A DNA stretch of 5,402 bases. Source: Paludibacter sp. (GTDB taxonomy: Bacteria > Bacteroidota > Bacteroidia > Bacteroidales > Paludibacteraceae). Shown in pieces: positions 5,219-5,402 of this stretch. A program made the position numbers and the translations under genes. Numbering within the stretch: position 1 is the stretch's first letter; each line of letters opens with the position of its first letter. Location: the NCBI GenBank assembly GCA_028748945.1, contig JAQTOL010000254.1, positions 1 to 5,402 on the forward strand, written 5' to 3'. The notes beneath the pieces were generated by a model. It was not told the origin of the DNA and made no database searches. It saw only the letters and a list, made by a program, of their open reading frames with translations.

Positions 5219-5317
5219 CAGTCTGCGCAAAAAACTAAAGCGGTCCTGGATATCTATCTGAGAAAAAATTCAAATATCGAACTCTCAAAGTTCAAATTTT
5301 AGTTTTTGCGCAGTCTG
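5219..5317. repeat. Imperfect ~20-bp inverted repeat around a 58-bp AT-rich centre
   Basis: The arm at 5219-5239 (CAGTCTGCGCAAAAAACTAAA, 21 bases) pairs with 5298-5317 with one mismatch and one extra A. The centre holds GAACT-CTCAA-AGTTC (5279-5293) and a direct repeat TTCAAAT (5270-5276, 5291-5297). It lies upstream of the operon and carries no gene. It could be a tiny non-autonomous element, a recombination site or a terminator of something to the right. Confidence 0.6.
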
Positions 5318-5325
5318 ACATGAAC

Positions 5326-5399
5326 TTGTAGCTGCCGTTTGCCCTTTCACCGTGGTTTCACGCTAGCGAAACCGTCGGAAGGGCAAATAGAGGCTACAA
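5326..5399. repeat. 74-bp interrupted palindrome (large hairpin)
   Basis: From the outside in: TTGTAGC (5326-5332) pairs with GCTACAA (5393-5399); a symmetric 5+5 internal loop follows; TTTGCCCTT (5338-5346) pairs with AAGGGCAAA (5379-5387); then partial pairing and a GGTTT/AAACC stem (5354-5358, 5369-5373) around CGCTAGCG (5361-5368). It begins 8 bases after the inverted repeat at 5219-5317 and may belong to the same element, which could continue past the window edge. Confidence 0.65.
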
Positions 5400-5402
5400 A
5401 AT

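Noticed and set aside
5211..5399. Integron attC site
   Set aside because: The hairpin form is suggestive, but no GTTRRRY / RYYYAAC core boxes are found at the stem base.

Overview
The window looks like a piece of a Bacteroidota chromosome. The clearest sign is the large secreted protein encoded at 687-2963 (minus strand), which ends in a type IX secretion (T9SS) C-terminal sorting domain of the 'YPNP ... PAGIYFIK ... FIKK' kind. Such tails are confined to Bacteroidota and close relatives. Supporting signs are the AT-rich intergenic DNA, an exact Bacteroidota-type -7 box (TAAATTTG, 3115-3122) and an outer-membrane lipoprotein family with a Y-x-P-N / KEKGE start that I know from Bacteroidota.

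There are only three convincing protein genes, all on the minus strand. Bases 1-686 hold no gene: a 42-bp tandem repeat array (1-216), an AT-rich run of nested inverted repeats (286-473) and a GC-rich palindrome (565-595). The T9SS cargo gene follows (687-2963). Its product appears to be a seven-bladed YCF48/BNR-like propeller with three tandem ~100-residue domains inserted between blades 2 and 3. Bases 2964-3726 are non-coding but full of structure: a possible short plus-strand transcription unit with its own terminator (about 3090-3219), a second copy of the GC palindrome (3283-3296) and a ~315-bp hairpin-rich element bounded by 19-bp inverted repeats (3398-3712). A two-gene operon follows, read right to left: a predicted outer-membrane lipoprotein (4298-5086) and, 34 bp downstream, an ICMT/PEMT-type integral membrane methyltransferase (3727-4263). 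The last 300 bases hold a 14-bp palindrome upstream of the operon and two large imperfect inverted repeats (5219-5317, 5326-5399).

The cargo protein would pass through Sec and then T9SS to the cell surface or medium. The operon genes look like envelope proteins, but nothing in the sequence ties them to the cargo protein or gives a substrate. The most unusual material is the domain insertion in the propeller, the orphan short transcription unit and the density of inverted-repeat elements between genes.
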